Assembly: GCF_022095695.1 (NCBI RefSeq)
Contig: NZ_JAIFZM010000001.1
Span: 62,001 to 126,000, forward strand
Origin: Oceanobacillus jordanicus
GTDB lineage: Bacteria > Bacillota > Bacilli > Bacillales > Amphibacillaceae
DNA length: 64,000 nt
Reading direction: 5' to 3'
The notes below the pieces were generated by a model. It did not search any database, was not told the DNA's origin, and worked only from the letters and a program-made list of their open reading frames with translations. Shown here one piece after another: positions 53,496-63,052 of this stretch (its first letter is position 1; each line of letters begins with the position of its first letter). The position numbers and the translations under genes were made by a program.

Positions 53496-55022
53496 ATACT
53501 TAGCGATTTGCTCGTACTCATCTTCCAAAGATCTAGAGATCCGTATGAAAATGGCCATCAATTCACGATAAGATTCCGCGTGTGCGTTATCTGGCTCATG
53601 TTTGTTTGTATAGCCGATTAGGTCTTCTGCCACATCAAAGGAGTCAATTTTCCCTTCGGCATAAAGGCCTAATAGACAGGCACCAAGACAAGATGACTCA
53701 TGGCTTTTCGGGATGATAACATCCTGATCAAAGATATCCGCCATCATTTGGCGCCATAACTCTGATCTGGCAAAGCCGCCTGTTGCCTTTATGGCCGTTA
53801 CATCGGTATCCATGACCTCTACCAATGCTAGAAAGACAGAGTATAGATTAAAGATGACACCTTCTAATGCTGCACGTACCATATGTTCCTTTTTATGATT
53901 TAAGGTTAATCCAATAAAGGAACCGCGAACATTTGCATTCCATAGCGGTGCACGCTCTCCAGCTAAGAATGGATGGAAGAGTAACCCGTTTGCGCCTGGT
54001 TCAACACGACTAGCAATCCTCGTCAGAACCTCATAAGGATCGACACCTAAGCGTTTTGCCGTTTCTACTTCACTTGCTGCAAATTCATCACGAATCCAGC
54101 GCAACACCATGCCACCATTATTGACTGGACCACCAATAACCCAATGATCTTCAGTTAAGGCATAGCAAAAAATTCTGCCCTTTGCATCTGTTCTTGGCTC
54201 AGGGATCACGGTACGAATGGCACCACTTGTCCCAATGGTGACAGCAACTTCCCCTTCCTTGATGGCGTTTACACCAATGTTAGAAAGAACGCCGTCACTA
54301 GCACCGATAACAAAGCGCGTATCCGTTTTAATACCCATCTCACGAGCTAAATCAGAGTCACATCCAGTTAGAATCTCCGTCGTGGAAGCAAGACGTGATA
54401 ATTGGTCTGCTGAAATCCCTGCGATTTCCAAGGCTTCCTTATCCCACTCCAATGATTTAAGGTTCATCATCCCTGTTGCTGATGCAATGGAGTGATCTAC
54501 TACATAGTCGCCAAACAATTGATAGAAAACGTATTCTTTAATGCCAATGTATTTTTTGGCTTTCTGCGCAATTTCCGGCTTATCGTGCTGTATCCATGTA
54601 ATTTTACTTAATGGGGACATCGGATGAATTGGTGTGCCTGTTCTTAAATAAACGTCATGCCCGTTCAAATCTGATTTGATTTTCTTAGCCCAATGGGCAC
54701 TACGGTTATCTGCCCACGTAATACAACGGGTCAGAGGCTGATTCTTTTCGTCCATGGCGATCACACTATGCATGGCACTGCTGAACGATACAAACGATAG
54801 GTTATCAGGATCAATGCCTGAATGGTTCATCACATTTTTAATGGATAGGCGGACAGCTAAAAATATTTCTTCCGGGCTTTGCTCAGCTGTTGAAACATCT
54901 GGTGTACTTAGCTCATAACCATTGTTCTCCTGTGCCACTATTTCGCCCGTCTCACGATACAATACTGCTTTTGTGCTTGTTGTCCCAATATCGACCCCAA
55001 GCATATATTTATTTGAATTCAA
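53436..55022 (-). CDS. gntK: Gluconokinase (FGGY family)
   Basis: A protein of about 528 residues from TTG 55022 (GAGGG upstream), overlapping the end of gntR by 14 bases. FGGY motifs: MLGVDIGTTSTKAVLY at the N-terminus, TIGTSGAIRTV for ATP binding, and ATGGFARSELWRQMMADIF near residue 430. It phosphorylates gluconate to 6-phosphogluconate. The last 17 or so codons (SASLRNVADGTNQLR) are encoded by the inserted repeat; beyond the insertion, at 53320-53349, the same frame resumes with RSAFEKKQ and a stop, the probable ancestral end. Confidence 0.92.
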   Translation of the reverse strand: MNSNKYMLGVDIGTTSTKAVLYRETGEIVAQENNGYELSTPDVSTAEQSPEEIFLAVRLSIKNVMNHSGIDPDNLSFVSFSSAMHSVIAMDEKNQPLTRCITWADNRSAHWAKKIKSDLNGHDVYLRTGTPIHPMSPLSKITWIQHDKPEIAQKAKKYIGIKEYVFYQLFGDYVVDHSIASATGMMNLKSLEWDKEALEIAGISADQLSRLASTTEILTGCDSDLAREMGIKTDTRFVIGASDGVLSNIGVNAIKEGEVAVTIGTSGAIRTVIPEPRTDAKGRIFCYALTEDHWVIGGPVNNGGMVLRWIRDEFAASEVETAKRLGVDPYEVLTRIASRVEPGANGLLFHPFLAGERAPLWNANVRGSFIGLTLNHKKEHMVRAALEGVIFNLYSVFLALVEVMDTDVTAIKATGGFARSELWRQMMADIFDQDVIIPKSHESSCLGACLLGLYAEGKIDSFDVAEDLIGYTNKHEPDNAHAESYRELMAIFIRISRSLEDEYEQIAKYQEKRSASLRNVADGTNQLR

Positions 55023-55731
55023 TACTTTCCCTCGCAATCTTCATCATTTCTTCATTACTCCATATCTTTTCTACTTTATTCTGGACATCATTAAAGTTTT
55101 TATAAAATGCTTGATTAATTAAATCGGTATCCTTGTTTTCGATGGATTCCATGATTAATTCATGATTGGCAATCACACGCTCAAAGTCTTTATCGTTTTC
55201 TTCCAATCGGTAGCGCATGGATAGAAGAATTAAACACTCCATTACGGGTTTAATGTTCGACCAAAGCATGGAGATATAACGATGATCAATGGATCGGATG
55301 ATCGTTTCATGAAACTCTAGGTCGAGAAAAGAAAATTCGTCGATATCCTTATACTTGACCGCGATCTTCATCATTTCAATTAACTTTTCAAGCTCACCGA
55401 CCAGTTTGCCGTTATCCTTATGCAGCAATCGCTCAAAGACAAAGGATTCCACCATCAGGCGTATATCATATATTTCTTCGATATCTTTTTCGGAAATTCC
55501 AACTACCACGACACCCATTCGTTCAGGTCGAACAAGGTTTTCAGTGGTTAATGTCCGGAGTGCTTCTCTGATGGGTGATCTACTTACTTGAAATTCTTTG
55601 GCAAGCTGGTTTTCGGTTAAAACGGTTTCATCTTTAATAGCCTTTGTAATAATCCGCATACGCAACTCTGCCACTACTCGTGCACCCATTGACGCATTTA
55701 CTAGTCTCTTTTCTGGGTAAAGGGCTTTCAT
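55009..55731 (-). CDS. gntR: GntR family repressor of the gluconate operon
   Basis: A 240-residue protein from ATG 55731 (AAAGGATG upstream; ATG 55743 abuts the RBS). The N-terminal winged helix (ENQLAKEFQVSRSPIREALRTL) is followed by an FCD all-helical effector domain (YDIRLMVESFVFERLL, LDLEFHETIIRSIDH). As in Bacillus it heads the operon it controls. Gluconate should release it from the operator. Confidence 0.92.
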   Translation of the reverse strand: MKALYPEKRLVNASMGARVVAELRMRIITKAIKDETVLTENQLAKEFQVSRSPIREALRTLTTENLVRPERMGVVVVGISEKDIEEIYDIRLMVESFVFERLLHKDNGKLVGELEKLIEMMKIAVKYKDIDEFSFLDLEFHETIIRSIDHRYISMLWSNIKPVMECLILLSMRYRLEENDKDFERVIANHELIMESIENKDTDLINQAFYKNFNDVQNKVEKIWSNEEMMKIARESIEFK

Positions 55732-55761
55732 ATGAATCAACATCCTTTAAATAGAAGATGA

Positions 55762-55814
55762 ATACTTGTATACAAGTATCCTAACATATGTATTTTTTGT
55801 TGTAAACGCTTTTA
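55762..55814 (-). promoter_or_regulatory. gnt promoter with GntR operator and cre site
   Basis: ATACTTGTATACAAGTAT at 55762-55779 is a perfect 18-bp palindrome identical, as I recall, to the Bacillus GntR box. On the minus strand TTTACA (55801-55806) and TAGGAT (55778-55783) form a promoter with 17-bp spacing whose -10 touches the operator. TTGTAAACGCTTTTA at 55800-55814 fits cre with one mismatch and covers the -35, so CcpA would block initiation. Confidence 0.85.
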
Positions 55815-56135
55815 ATTGACTCTATTTAAGTTTGGATAATCGATGCTGTGGATGAAAGTATTGGTGTATAGCTTGAGCAGCCATTGGTAAATAACATTGT
55901 TAAGGAATGAGTTAAAGAGAACTGGTGCAAATTGCCATTGGTATTTTTAAAAAGGATTGTAATATCTTAAGGTACAACTTCCTGTATGATATTAATCTGC
56001 TGTGTAATCTACGGTTCTTATTAATAGGGGCACCTTCAAGTAGAATAATAGGTACATAGTTGGAATACAACATAATAATGATAGACAGCCCAATAGGTGT
56101 CTAATTGGGCCTTCATTAATTGGGCTAAGATGTTA
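55815..56135 (+). other. Upstream region of the PRD regulator with inverted repeats
   Basis: This stretch holds no gene. AGCCCAAT at 56087-56094 is complementary to ATTGGGC at 56104-56110 and to ATTGGGCT at 56119-56126. The repeats lie just upstream of the -35, where activators of the PRD type usually bind. Confidence 0.4.
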
Positions 56136-56164
56136 TTGTATCAACGTTGTAAGCGTTTTATAAT
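56136..56164 (+). promoter_or_regulatory. Promoter with overlapping cre of the Ula-type PTS operon
   Basis: TTGTAT (56136-56141) and TATAAT (56159-56164) have 17-bp spacing. TTGTAAGCGTTTTAT at 56147-56161 fits cre with one mismatch and overlaps the -10, predicting CcpA repression. Confidence 0.55.
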
Positions 56165-56189
56165 TTGGAGGAGAGGTGGAGGGGTACTT

Positions 56190-58229
56190 TTGTTTGACCA
56201 GAGGTCCTATAGGCTTTTTGAAGAAATAACAAAACATGAACAGATTACGAAACAGGAGTTAATGAGGCAATTAAATTTGACTGATAGGCAGTTAATGTAC
56301 GACTTGGAAAAAGTTAATCACGCATTAAGTTGTAATAAACTTCCTAAGTTTGATATTCATCATCCAACAATTCACGTTGACGATCAATTGAAAAAACTTC
56401 CCAAGGCAAACTTACTTCTTGAAATGCATACAAATCCATTCACTATTTCTGAACACGATAGAGTTTATCTGATTTACTTATATACTTTTATACGCAAGGA
56501 GCCAGTATCGAATTATCATTTTCAGCTAGTGCTACGTGTAAGTAAAAATACTGCACTAACCGATGTTAAAAGGTTAAAAGACATTTGTAAACAATGGAGT
56601 AGCGAATTTAATTACACGAGAATGGATGGCTATCATATTGTCGGACATGAGATGGACAAACGCAGAATGGCAATCTTCAGTGTGAATCATTTGCTTTCTC
56701 AACCTCTCGGAAAAGAAATTATTGTCTTAGCATTAAAGTCATGGGGAAATACAGAGATTTTAATAAAAACACAGCAGATAATAAATACTTTTTTGAAAGA
56801 TAAGGGACTGAATCTTGTAAAAAGCAGAAAAGCGGAAATGATAATTCATCTGGCATTTATAAATGTACGTAATCAACATATGGATTTGTTGTTAACTGAA
56901 TTTGAAAAGCAATTACTTGAACGGCAAAGCATGTTTAATTATGGGAAAGTATTGGCAGAAGAACTTTTCTCTGAAGGAGGTGGGAATGAGAGCTATTATG
57001 TAACGATTCAATTATTAACAGCACTTCAAGTTGTCACAAGTAAAGATAACCGCCCTTTGGAAGTTCTTGCGGGGCAAATCGTAGACGAATTTGAAAGAAA
57101 TACACTCTTACCCATAAAGCAGAAAGAATTTTTGAAACAAAGTTTATTTGATCATCTTGTTCCTGCGTTTTTTAGAATTACGTTTGGAATACCATTAGTC
57201 AATACCCTAACGGAAACCATTAAAGCTGAGTATACCGAACTATTTCAATTCGTGGAACGGTCACTCGCTCCATTGACGCTCTGGACAGGTAAAGATATCA
57301 GTGAAGCTGAAATTGGATACTTTACAATGCACTTCGGAGGCTTTCTAGAAAACACGAAAAAACTTAAGTCCGATAAGATAACTGCTCTAATCGTTTGTTC
57401 AAATGGCTTAAGTTCGTCTATTATGCTTGAGGCCCAATTGAAAGATATGTTTCCTGAAGTAGTTTTTTGCAGAGTGAACAGCGGCGATAAGCTGGAGGAT
57501 ATTTCTACCAATACGTATGATTTGGTATTTTCAACTGTTCAGGTCGTATCTGTTAAGCCGTTATTTATTGTTAAACCGCTGTTGTCATTGGTGGAAAAGA
57601 ACTATCTAAACCAATCTGTCATTAAGCAGTTCCCTAGCTTAAGCGAACGTAATTTCTCAGTAGATCAATTGATGGAAGTAATTAAAAAGCATACAGAAAT
57701 TAAAAATGAAAACAAATTGTTTTCCGACCTAGTTAATCTATTTTACTCACATAACCAGAGCAAGGGGATGCATAAACCAATGTTATCAGAGTTACTGACA
57801 CAAGAAACTATCTGTTTTACAGATGAAATTCTGGATTGGAAAAATGCAATCATGGAGGCATCACAGCCATTGATTCAATCCAATAAAGTAGATAAACGGT
57901 ATGTTAATGCCATGATTACGAATGTAGAAGAAGTAGGGACATATATTCATATCGGTAAAGGAATTGCTATCCCACATGCTAGACCGGAAGACGGCGTTAA
58001 CCAACTGGGCATGTCTTTCTTGAGAACGAGAAAACCGGTTTTATTGTTAGACCAAGATGATCATAAAATTGATATTTTTATCTGCCTAGCAGCTGTGGAC
58101 AGTGAAGCACATTTAAAGGCGTTAGCGCAGTTGACTAAAATTTTAGGTGACAAAGATCTGCTTGAATCCATAAAGAGTGCAGAAACTGCTGAGCAGGTCA
58201 TCGAAATAATAAAAAAGGGGGAGGAATAA
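56190..58229 (+). CDS. PRD-domain transcriptional regulator with EIIB-like and EIIA domains
   Basis: A 679-residue protein from TTG 56190, 6 nt after GGAGGGG. Domains: N-terminal HTH pair (residues 10-120), two PRD domains (about 170-395, with conserved His in HLAFINVRNQHMDLL and YFTMHFGGFLE), an EIIB-like domain (about 400-490, IVCSNGLSSSIMLEAQL) and an EIIA domain (about 535-679, IGKGIAIPHARPEDG with the phospho-His). It is an activator-type BglG/MtlR-like regulator. The operon has no separate EIIA gene, so this domain probably also phosphorylates the adjacent EIIB. TAATG overlap with the next gene. Confidence 0.87.
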   Translation: MFDQRSYRLFEEITKHEQITKQELMRQLNLTDRQLMYDLEKVNHALSCNKLPKFDIHHPTIHVDDQLKKLPKANLLLEMHTNPFTISEHDRVYLIYLYTFIRKEPVSNYHFQLVLRVSKNTALTDVKRLKDICKQWSSEFNYTRMDGYHIVGHEMDKRRMAIFSVNHLLSQPLGKEIIVLALKSWGNTEILIKTQQIINTFLKDKGLNLVKSRKAEMIIHLAFINVRNQHMDLLLTEFEKQLLERQSMFNYGKVLAEELFSEGGGNESYYVTIQLLTALQVVTSKDNRPLEVLAGQIVDEFERNTLLPIKQKEFLKQSLFDHLVPAFFRITFGIPLVNTLTETIKAEYTELFQFVERSLAPLTLWTGKDISEAEIGYFTMHFGGFLENTKKLKSDKITALIVCSNGLSSSIMLEAQLKDMFPEVVFCRVNSGDKLEDISTNTYDLVFSTVQVVSVKPLFIVKPLLSLVEKNYLNQSVIKQFPSLSERNFSVDQLMEVIKKHTEIKNENKLFSDLVNLFYSHNQSKGMHKPMLSELLTQETICFTDEILDWKNAIMEASQPLIQSNKVDKRYVNAMITNVEEVGTYIHIGKGIAIPHARPEDGVNQLGMSFLRTRKPVLLLDQDDHKIDIFICLAAVDSEAHLKALAQLTKILGDKDLLESIKSAETAEQVIEIIKKGEE

Positions 58230-58516
58230 TGATGAAAATTTTAGCAGTGTGTGGATCCGGTTTGGGGACTAGTTTTATGGTAGAAATGAATATTAACCAA
58301 ATTTTGGGTGAGTTAGGTGTTACGGATGTAGAAGTCTCGCATTCTGATTTAAGTTCAGCAGTTCCAGGAGATGCAGATGTATATTTCCTTGCAAAGGATA
58401 TAGCGGATGGTGGGGCGCACCTGGGAGATGTTGTAGTCATGGAAAGTATTATTGATATGGATGAATTAAGAACAAAGGTAAAAAAGGTGTTGGAAGAGAG
58501 AGGAATCATTCTTTGA
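58229..58516 (+). CDS. ulaB: Ascorbate-type PTS EIIB component
   Basis: A 95-residue protein starting LAVCGSGLGTSFMVEMNINQIL; the Cys in CGSGLGTS is the phosphorylated residue of lactose/ascorbate-type EIIB. Its start overlaps the regulator's stop by one base. It receives phosphate from an EIIA, here probably the regulator's C-terminal domain, and passes it to the sugar in EIIC. Symbol by family resemblance; the substrate may not be ascorbate. Confidence 0.88.
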   Translation: MMKILAVCGSGLGTSFMVEMNINQILGELGVTDVEVSHSDLSSAVPGDADVYFLAKDIADGGAHLGDVVVMESIIDMDELRTKVKKVLEERGIIL

Positions 58517-58546
58517 AAATAATAAGATCTTGGGGAGGATATGCTT

Positions 58547-59905
58547 ATGAGTACACTGATTGATATTTTAAGTCAACCAGCAATATTAGTAGCATTAATT
58601 GCATTAATAGGTCTTGCTGCACAAAAGAAAAAAATGTCGGACACAGTCAAGGGAACGACCAAAACATTCGTCGGTTTCTTGGTGATTTCAGCTGGTGCGG
58701 GTATATTACAAACCGCTTTAACTCCATTTGGGGCAATGTTTGAAGAAGCATTTAATGTTTCCGGTGTTGTGCCTAATAATGAGGCAATTGTGGCACTCGC
58801 TTTGACTGACTATGGTACAAATACAGCACTTATTATGTTTTTTGGAATGGTTGTCAACATCTTAATTGCAAGATTAACTCGTTATAAATATATATTCCTG
58901 ACAGGACACCATACTTTATACATGGCAGCTATGTTAGCAGTGATAATGGCCGTTGCAGGATTTAACACATTCGGATTAATTGCTGCGGGTTCTATTGCAT
59001 TGGGTATTATTATGACTTTATCTCCAGCTATTCTTCAACCATTTATGCGACAGCTTACAGGGAATGACAATGTTGCTTTAGGGCATTTCAGTGCAGTCGG
59101 ATATGCTGCAAGTGGCTTGGTTGGCAAACTGTTCAAAGGAAGTAAAGAAAACAACACTGAAAATATCAACTTTCCGAAGGGTCTTGGTTTCTTACGTGAT
59201 AGTACGGTGAGTATAGCACTAACAATGATTATTATGTATGTTATTGTAGCTTTGTTTGCTGGCCCTTCATTCATTGAATCTGAATTAAGTGGCGGTACAA
59301 ACTTCCTAGTATTTTCATTCATACAGGCTGGTAGCTTTGCAGCTGGTGTATTCATTATTCTATCAGGTGTTCGTTTGGTACTTGCGGAGATTGTACCTGC
59401 ATTTAAAGGAATTTCTACCAAACTTGTGCCTGATGCCAAACCTGCATTAGACGTGCCTATTATATTTACATTTGCACCAAATGCTGTTCTAATCGGATTT
59501 TTTGCAAGTTTCATTGGTGGGATCTTTAGTATGGTAATTATGGTTTTCGCTGGGGGTGTCATTATATTACCAGGTGTGGTTCCACACTTTTTCACAGGTG
59601 CAGCTGCCGGAGTATTTGGTAATGCAACTGGTGGATTTAAAGGTTCCATTGCAGGGGCTTTTGTAAACGGAATCATTATCTCGTTCTTGCCTGTATTCTT
59701 AATGCCGGTGCTTGGAGAGCTAGGCTTTGCAAATACAACATTCTCCGATGCGGATTTTGGGGTTTCAGGCATATTCTTTGGTACATTGGCAAACTACTCC
59801 GGGCCAATAGCCATTACCATTGGTTTAATTGTAATTATTGCTTTAATGGCAATCCCTGCTAAAAAGAAAAAGTCTAGTCATAAAGGGGAAGAAAAAGCTG
59901 TTTAA
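58547..59905 (+). CDS. ulaA: Ascorbate-type PTS EIIC permease
   Basis: From ATG 58547 (GGGGAGG, 9 nt upstream) the protein has 452 residues and about eleven helices of the UlaA/SgaT family: KGTTKTFVGFLVISAGAGILQ, LTDYGTNTALIMFFGM, TGHHTLYMAAMLAV and PGVVPHFFTGAAAGVFGN. It transports and phosphorylates the sugar together with EIIB. Genes after it encode transketolase and a phosphatase, which suggests a pentose, pentitol or sugar acid entering the pentose phosphate pathway. Confidence 0.88.
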   Translation: MSTLIDILSQPAILVALIALIGLAAQKKKMSDTVKGTTKTFVGFLVISAGAGILQTALTPFGAMFEEAFNVSGVVPNNEAIVALALTDYGTNTALIMFFGMVVNILIARLTRYKYIFLTGHHTLYMAAMLAVIMAVAGFNTFGLIAAGSIALGIIMTLSPAILQPFMRQLTGNDNVALGHFSAVGYAASGLVGKLFKGSKENNTENINFPKGLGFLRDSTVSIALTMIIMYVIVALFAGPSFIESELSGGTNFLVFSFIQAGSFAAGVFIILSGVRLVLAEIVPAFKGISTKLVPDAKPALDVPIIFTFAPNAVLIGFFASFIGGIFSMVIMVFAGGVIILPGVVPHFFTGAAAGVFGNATGGFKGSIAGAFVNGIIISFLPVFLMPVLGELGFANTTFSDADFGVSGIFFGTLANYSGPIAITIGLIVIIALMAIPAKKKKSSHKGEEKAV

Positions 59906-59915
59906 TTCAGGTTGT

Positions 59916-59947
59916 ACATGGTGAAGTTCTGTTGAGCTTCACCATGT
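59916..59947 (+). other. Intercistronic hairpin between EIIC and transketolase
   Basis: ACATGGTGAAG pairs perfectly with CTTCACCATGT around a 10-base loop. No T tract follows, so it is more likely an RNA stabiliser or processing site than a terminator. Confidence 0.5.
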
Positions 59948-59989
59948 TAATGAATGAGCTACAGATAATTAATCTCTGGAGGTTTTGCA

Positions 59990-61987
59990 ATGACAATATT
60001 ACATTCAACAATACAGGACTTATCCATTAATACCATTCGTACTTTAACAATCGATAGTGTCGAGAGAGCACAGCATGGGCATCCTGGAATGCCGATGGGG
60101 GCAGCTCCCATGGCATATAGCTTATGGAAAAATGTGATGAATATTAACCCCGAAAATCCAAGTTGGTTTAATCGCGATCGTTTCGTATTATCCGCTGGGC
60201 ATGGTTCTAACTTATTATACAATTTACTTCATCTTTCGGGATTTGACGTAACAATGGAAGATTTAAAGAATACAAGACAATGGGGAAGCAAAACTCCGGG
60301 TCATCCGGAATTTGGAATAACACCTGGGGTGGAAGCAACAACAGGGCCTCTAGGGCAAGGTATCCCTGTGAGTGTTGGAATGGCTTTAGCTGAAAGGCAT
60401 CTTGCTGAAACGTACAATAAGTCAGATTATCCAATTGTAGACCACTACACCTATACAATATGTGGTGATGGTGACTTGATGGAGGGAGTATCTTATGAGG
60501 CAGCATCACTGGCTGGCCATCTAAAGCTTGGCCGTCTAATCGTCCTCTATGATTCTAATGACATCAGTTTAGATGGCGAATTAGATTTGACCTTTTCAGA
60601 GGATATTAAGAAGCGCTTTGAATCATATGACTGGCAGTATTTAAAAGTTGCAGACGGCAATAATGTAGAAGCGATCACAAAGGCCATAGAGGAAGCGAAA
60701 GCTGATGCGGAACGCCCTACGATTATAGAAGTGAAAACCGTTATTGGCTACGGTTCACCAACCTTGCAAGGTACACATAATGCACATAGTGATCCATTGG
60801 GAAAAGAAGAGATTGAACGTACCAAGAAGTTTTATAGTTGGAATCATGAAGATTTCTATGTCCCAGAGGAAGTCTACAAAGACTTTGGAAGTATAAAAGA
60901 AAATGGGTTGGCAAGAGAAAAGGAATGGAATAAGCTACTTGCTGAATATCAGCAGGAATACCCTGAACTTGCAAACGAGTTGGAAAGAGTTGAAGCCAGA
61001 GATTTACCTGTTAATTGGACTGATGAGTTACCAGTTTATGCAGAGGGTGATGAGCTCGCCACACGTGTTGCTTCAAGCGAAACGTTAAATGCTTTGGCTG
61101 AGAAACTAACCGAATTAGTGGGAGGGTCAGCTGACCTTGATTCATCTACCAAAACTAGATTAAAAGAATACGTTGACTTAAACAGCAAGGATTATTCTGG
61201 TAGAAATATCCGTTTCGGTGTACGAGAGTTTGCCATGGGGGCTATTTCCAATGGACTCGCGTTACATCACTTACGCCCATTTGTAAGTACATTCTTTGTT
61301 TTCTCAGATTACCTGCGACCAGCAATACGTTTAGCCTCGTTGATGAAATTGCCGGTAACCTATGTCTTTACTCATGATTCAATTGCAGTTGGCCAGGATG
61401 GACCGACACATCAACCCATTGAACAGCTTGCATCCTTCCGAGCAATGCCAGGGGTTTCTGTAATTCGTCCAGCAGATGCAAATGAAACTAGAGAAGCTTG
61501 GAAAGTAGCTATTGAGGAAACGGGTAATCCTACAATGCTAGTTTTGGGAAGACAGGGTTTACCAACATTAGCTAACACAGATAAATTGGCTACCAATGGA
61601 GTTCGAAAAGGAGCCTATACCGTTTCGGAAGCAGCAGGTAAAGCAGTTGGTATTATCATAGCAGCGGGTTCCGAGGTTTCGTTGTCAATTCAAGCTCAAT
61701 CGTGTCTAGCTGAAGAAGGTATATTTGTAAATGTAGTTAGTATGCCATCGTGGGATTTGTTTGAAAAACAATCACCTGAGTATAAAGAAAGTGTACTGCC
61801 AGCCAACCTACCAAAACGCTTAACGGTTGAAATGGGTGCCAAAATAGGGTGGAGAGAATACGCAGGCTCAGAGGGGGCAGTGATGAGCATTGATACTTTC
61901 GGAGCATCAGCACCTGGTAATGAAGTTATAGAAAGGTATGGCTTCACTGTAAGTAATGTGGTTAATAATTTTAAGCAACTATTGTAA
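59990..61987 (+). CDS. tkt: Transketolase
   Basis: A 665-residue thiamine-diphosphate enzyme. N-terminal domain: [38 protein letters not shown] and [20 protein letters not shown] (ThDP/Mg binding GDG). Middle domain: [20 protein letters not shown] with the catalytic Glu, and [21 protein letters not shown]-terminal domain: [15 protein letters not shown]. Full family length. It transfers two-carbon units in the pentose phosphate pathway. Placement after a PTS suggests a substrate-induced second copy; the housekeeping copy would lie elsewhere. Confidence 0.94.
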   Translation: MTILHSTIQDLSINTIRTLTIDSVERAQHGHPGMPMGAAPMAYSLWKNVMNINPENPSWFNRDRFVLSAGHGSNLLYNLLHLSGFDVTMEDLKNTRQWGSKTPGHPEFGITPGVEATTGPLGQGIPVSVGMALAERHLAETYNKSDYPIVDHYTYTICGDGDLMEGVSYEAASLAGHLKLGRLIVLYDSNDISLDGELDLTFSEDIKKRFESYDWQYLKVADGNNVEAITKAIEEAKADAERPTIIEVKTVIGYGSPTLQGTHNAHSDPLGKEEIERTKKFYSWNHEDFYVPEEVYKDFGSIKENGLAREKEWNKLLAEYQQEYPELANELERVEARDLPVNWTDELPVYAEGDELATRVASSETLNALAEKLTELVGGSADLDSSTKTRLKEYVDLNSKDYSGRNIRFGVREFAMGAISNGLALHHLRPFVSTFFVFSDYLRPAIRLASLMKLPVTYVFTHDSIAVGQDGPTHQPIEQLASFRAMPGVSVIRPADANETREAWKVAIEETGNPTMLVLGRQGLPTLANTDKLATNGVRKGAYTVSEAAGKAVGIIIAAGSEVSLSIQAQSCLAEEGIFVNVVSMPSWDLFEKQSPEYKESVLPANLPKRLTVEMGAKIGWREYAGSEGAVMSIDTFGASAPGNEVIERYGFTVSNVVNNFKQLL

Positions 61988-61999
61988 ACTATAATGAGA

Positions 62000-62037
62000 G
62001 GGTAACCTTTTACAGGGTTGCCTTCTTGCTTTTGTAA
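62000..62037 (+). terminator. Weak terminator after transketolase
   Basis: GGTAACC and GGTTGCC pair (one U-G) around a 7-base loop, followed by a T-rich stretch interrupted by C and G. Confidence 0.4.
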
Positions 62038-62092
62038 TGACAATATTACCATTCAATAGTTTTATAGCTAAATAGTCATAGGAGGAGACAAG

Positions 62093-62887
62093 ATGTACCT
62101 TACAGATTATCATCATCATACAGATAATTCTTTTGATTCCAAAGCTAGTATGGATAAAGTATGCTCGGAAGCAATAAAAAAAGGGATTAATGAAATTTGC
62201 TTTACTGAACATTATGCAGTAAACCCTAATCTGCCTACATATGGTCATATGGATTTTCAAAGGTACTTTAACCAAATTGAACAAGTACGAAATAAATACG
62301 GCAAACATTTAGTAATTAAAGCTGGTATTGAACTTTGTGAACCTCATTTAATGATGGACACCTATAGGGAGGTTCTACAGGAACTTGAACTGGATTTCAT
62401 TCTAGGGTCTGTACACAATATTAACGAAATAAAATTAAGAAAGTTTATGAGTGGTAAAACACCTGTTGAAGTTTATCAAAGCTATTTTAATGAAGTCTTC
62501 TCATTAGTGTCAAATGCTGATATAGACGTTATTGCACATTTGGATTTGATGAAGCGCTATGCTATCGAGGCAAAAGGTAATTACGATTTCAATTATTTCC
62601 GAAAAGATCTCGAAAGAATTCTCATTAAAGCAATTGAGAGAGGGATAGGCCTAGAAATTAATACATCGGGAATTTCTAATGTAAAGGTAAACGAAGCATT
62701 TCCGAACATAGACGTCTTAAAGCTTTACCATTCTCTTGGCGGACAAATACTGACCATCGGGTCGGATTCTCATCTTGCTGAAACAGTGGGCGCTCATCTT
62801 AAAGATGCTTTGTCAATTGCAAAAGAAGCTGGCTTTGAATACATCTATACTTTCGAACAAAGGCAGCCAAAGAGAATAAAAATTTAG
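62093..62887 (+). CDS. PHP-domain phosphatase, HisJ-like
   Basis: A 264-residue PHP-superfamily protein: DYHHHTDNSFDSKASMDKV and CFTEHYAVNP bind metals, GSVHNIN and IAHLDLMKRY follow, and TIGSDSHLAETVG closes the trinuclear site. It resembles histidinol-phosphate phosphatase HisJ (K), but no his genes adjoin. At the end of the PTS/transketolase operon it may dephosphorylate a sugar phosphate instead. AGGAGG precedes the ATG. Confidence 0.85.
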   Translation: MYLTDYHHHTDNSFDSKASMDKVCSEAIKKGINEICFTEHYAVNPNLPTYGHMDFQRYFNQIEQVRNKYGKHLVIKAGIELCEPHLMMDTYREVLQELELDFILGSVHNINEIKLRKFMSGKTPVEVYQSYFNEVFSLVSNADIDVIAHLDLMKRYAIEAKGNYDFNYFRKDLERILIKAIERGIGLEINTSGISNVKVNEAFPNIDVLKLYHSLGGQILTIGSDSHLAETVGAHLKDALSIAKEAGFEYIYTFEQRQPKRIKI

Positions 62888-62953
62888 CTTCCCTCCATGT
62901 CGTGCAACTTGTACTGGTATTCGTTATTGGGAAACTGTCAGAAGCAAATAGGA

Positions 62954-63022
62954 TTGACATGTAAAAATGATTATGGTATTAAAAACATAGAGGGATTAGC
63001 ACTCAAGCTAGTCGAGTGCTAA
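62954..63022 (+). promoter_or_regulatory. htpG promoter with CIRCE operator
   Basis: TTGACA (62954-62959) and TATTAA (62977-62982) have 17-bp spacing. TTAGCACTC-N9-GAGTGCTAA at 62996-63022 is a perfect CIRCE inverted repeat, located at the expected start site and in the 5' leader. This is the HrcA operator of class I heat-shock genes. Confidence 0.92.
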
Positions 63023-63052
63023 TGAACAAAATACGAAGGGGAGTTATGTTAC

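Noticed and set aside
59035-59772. A 245-codon open frame on the minus strand inside the EIIC gene
   Set aside because: It has Pro/Ala/Asn-rich low-complexity composition typical of the reverse complement of a membrane-protein gene, and no RBS; the plus-strand UlaA match covers the whole region.
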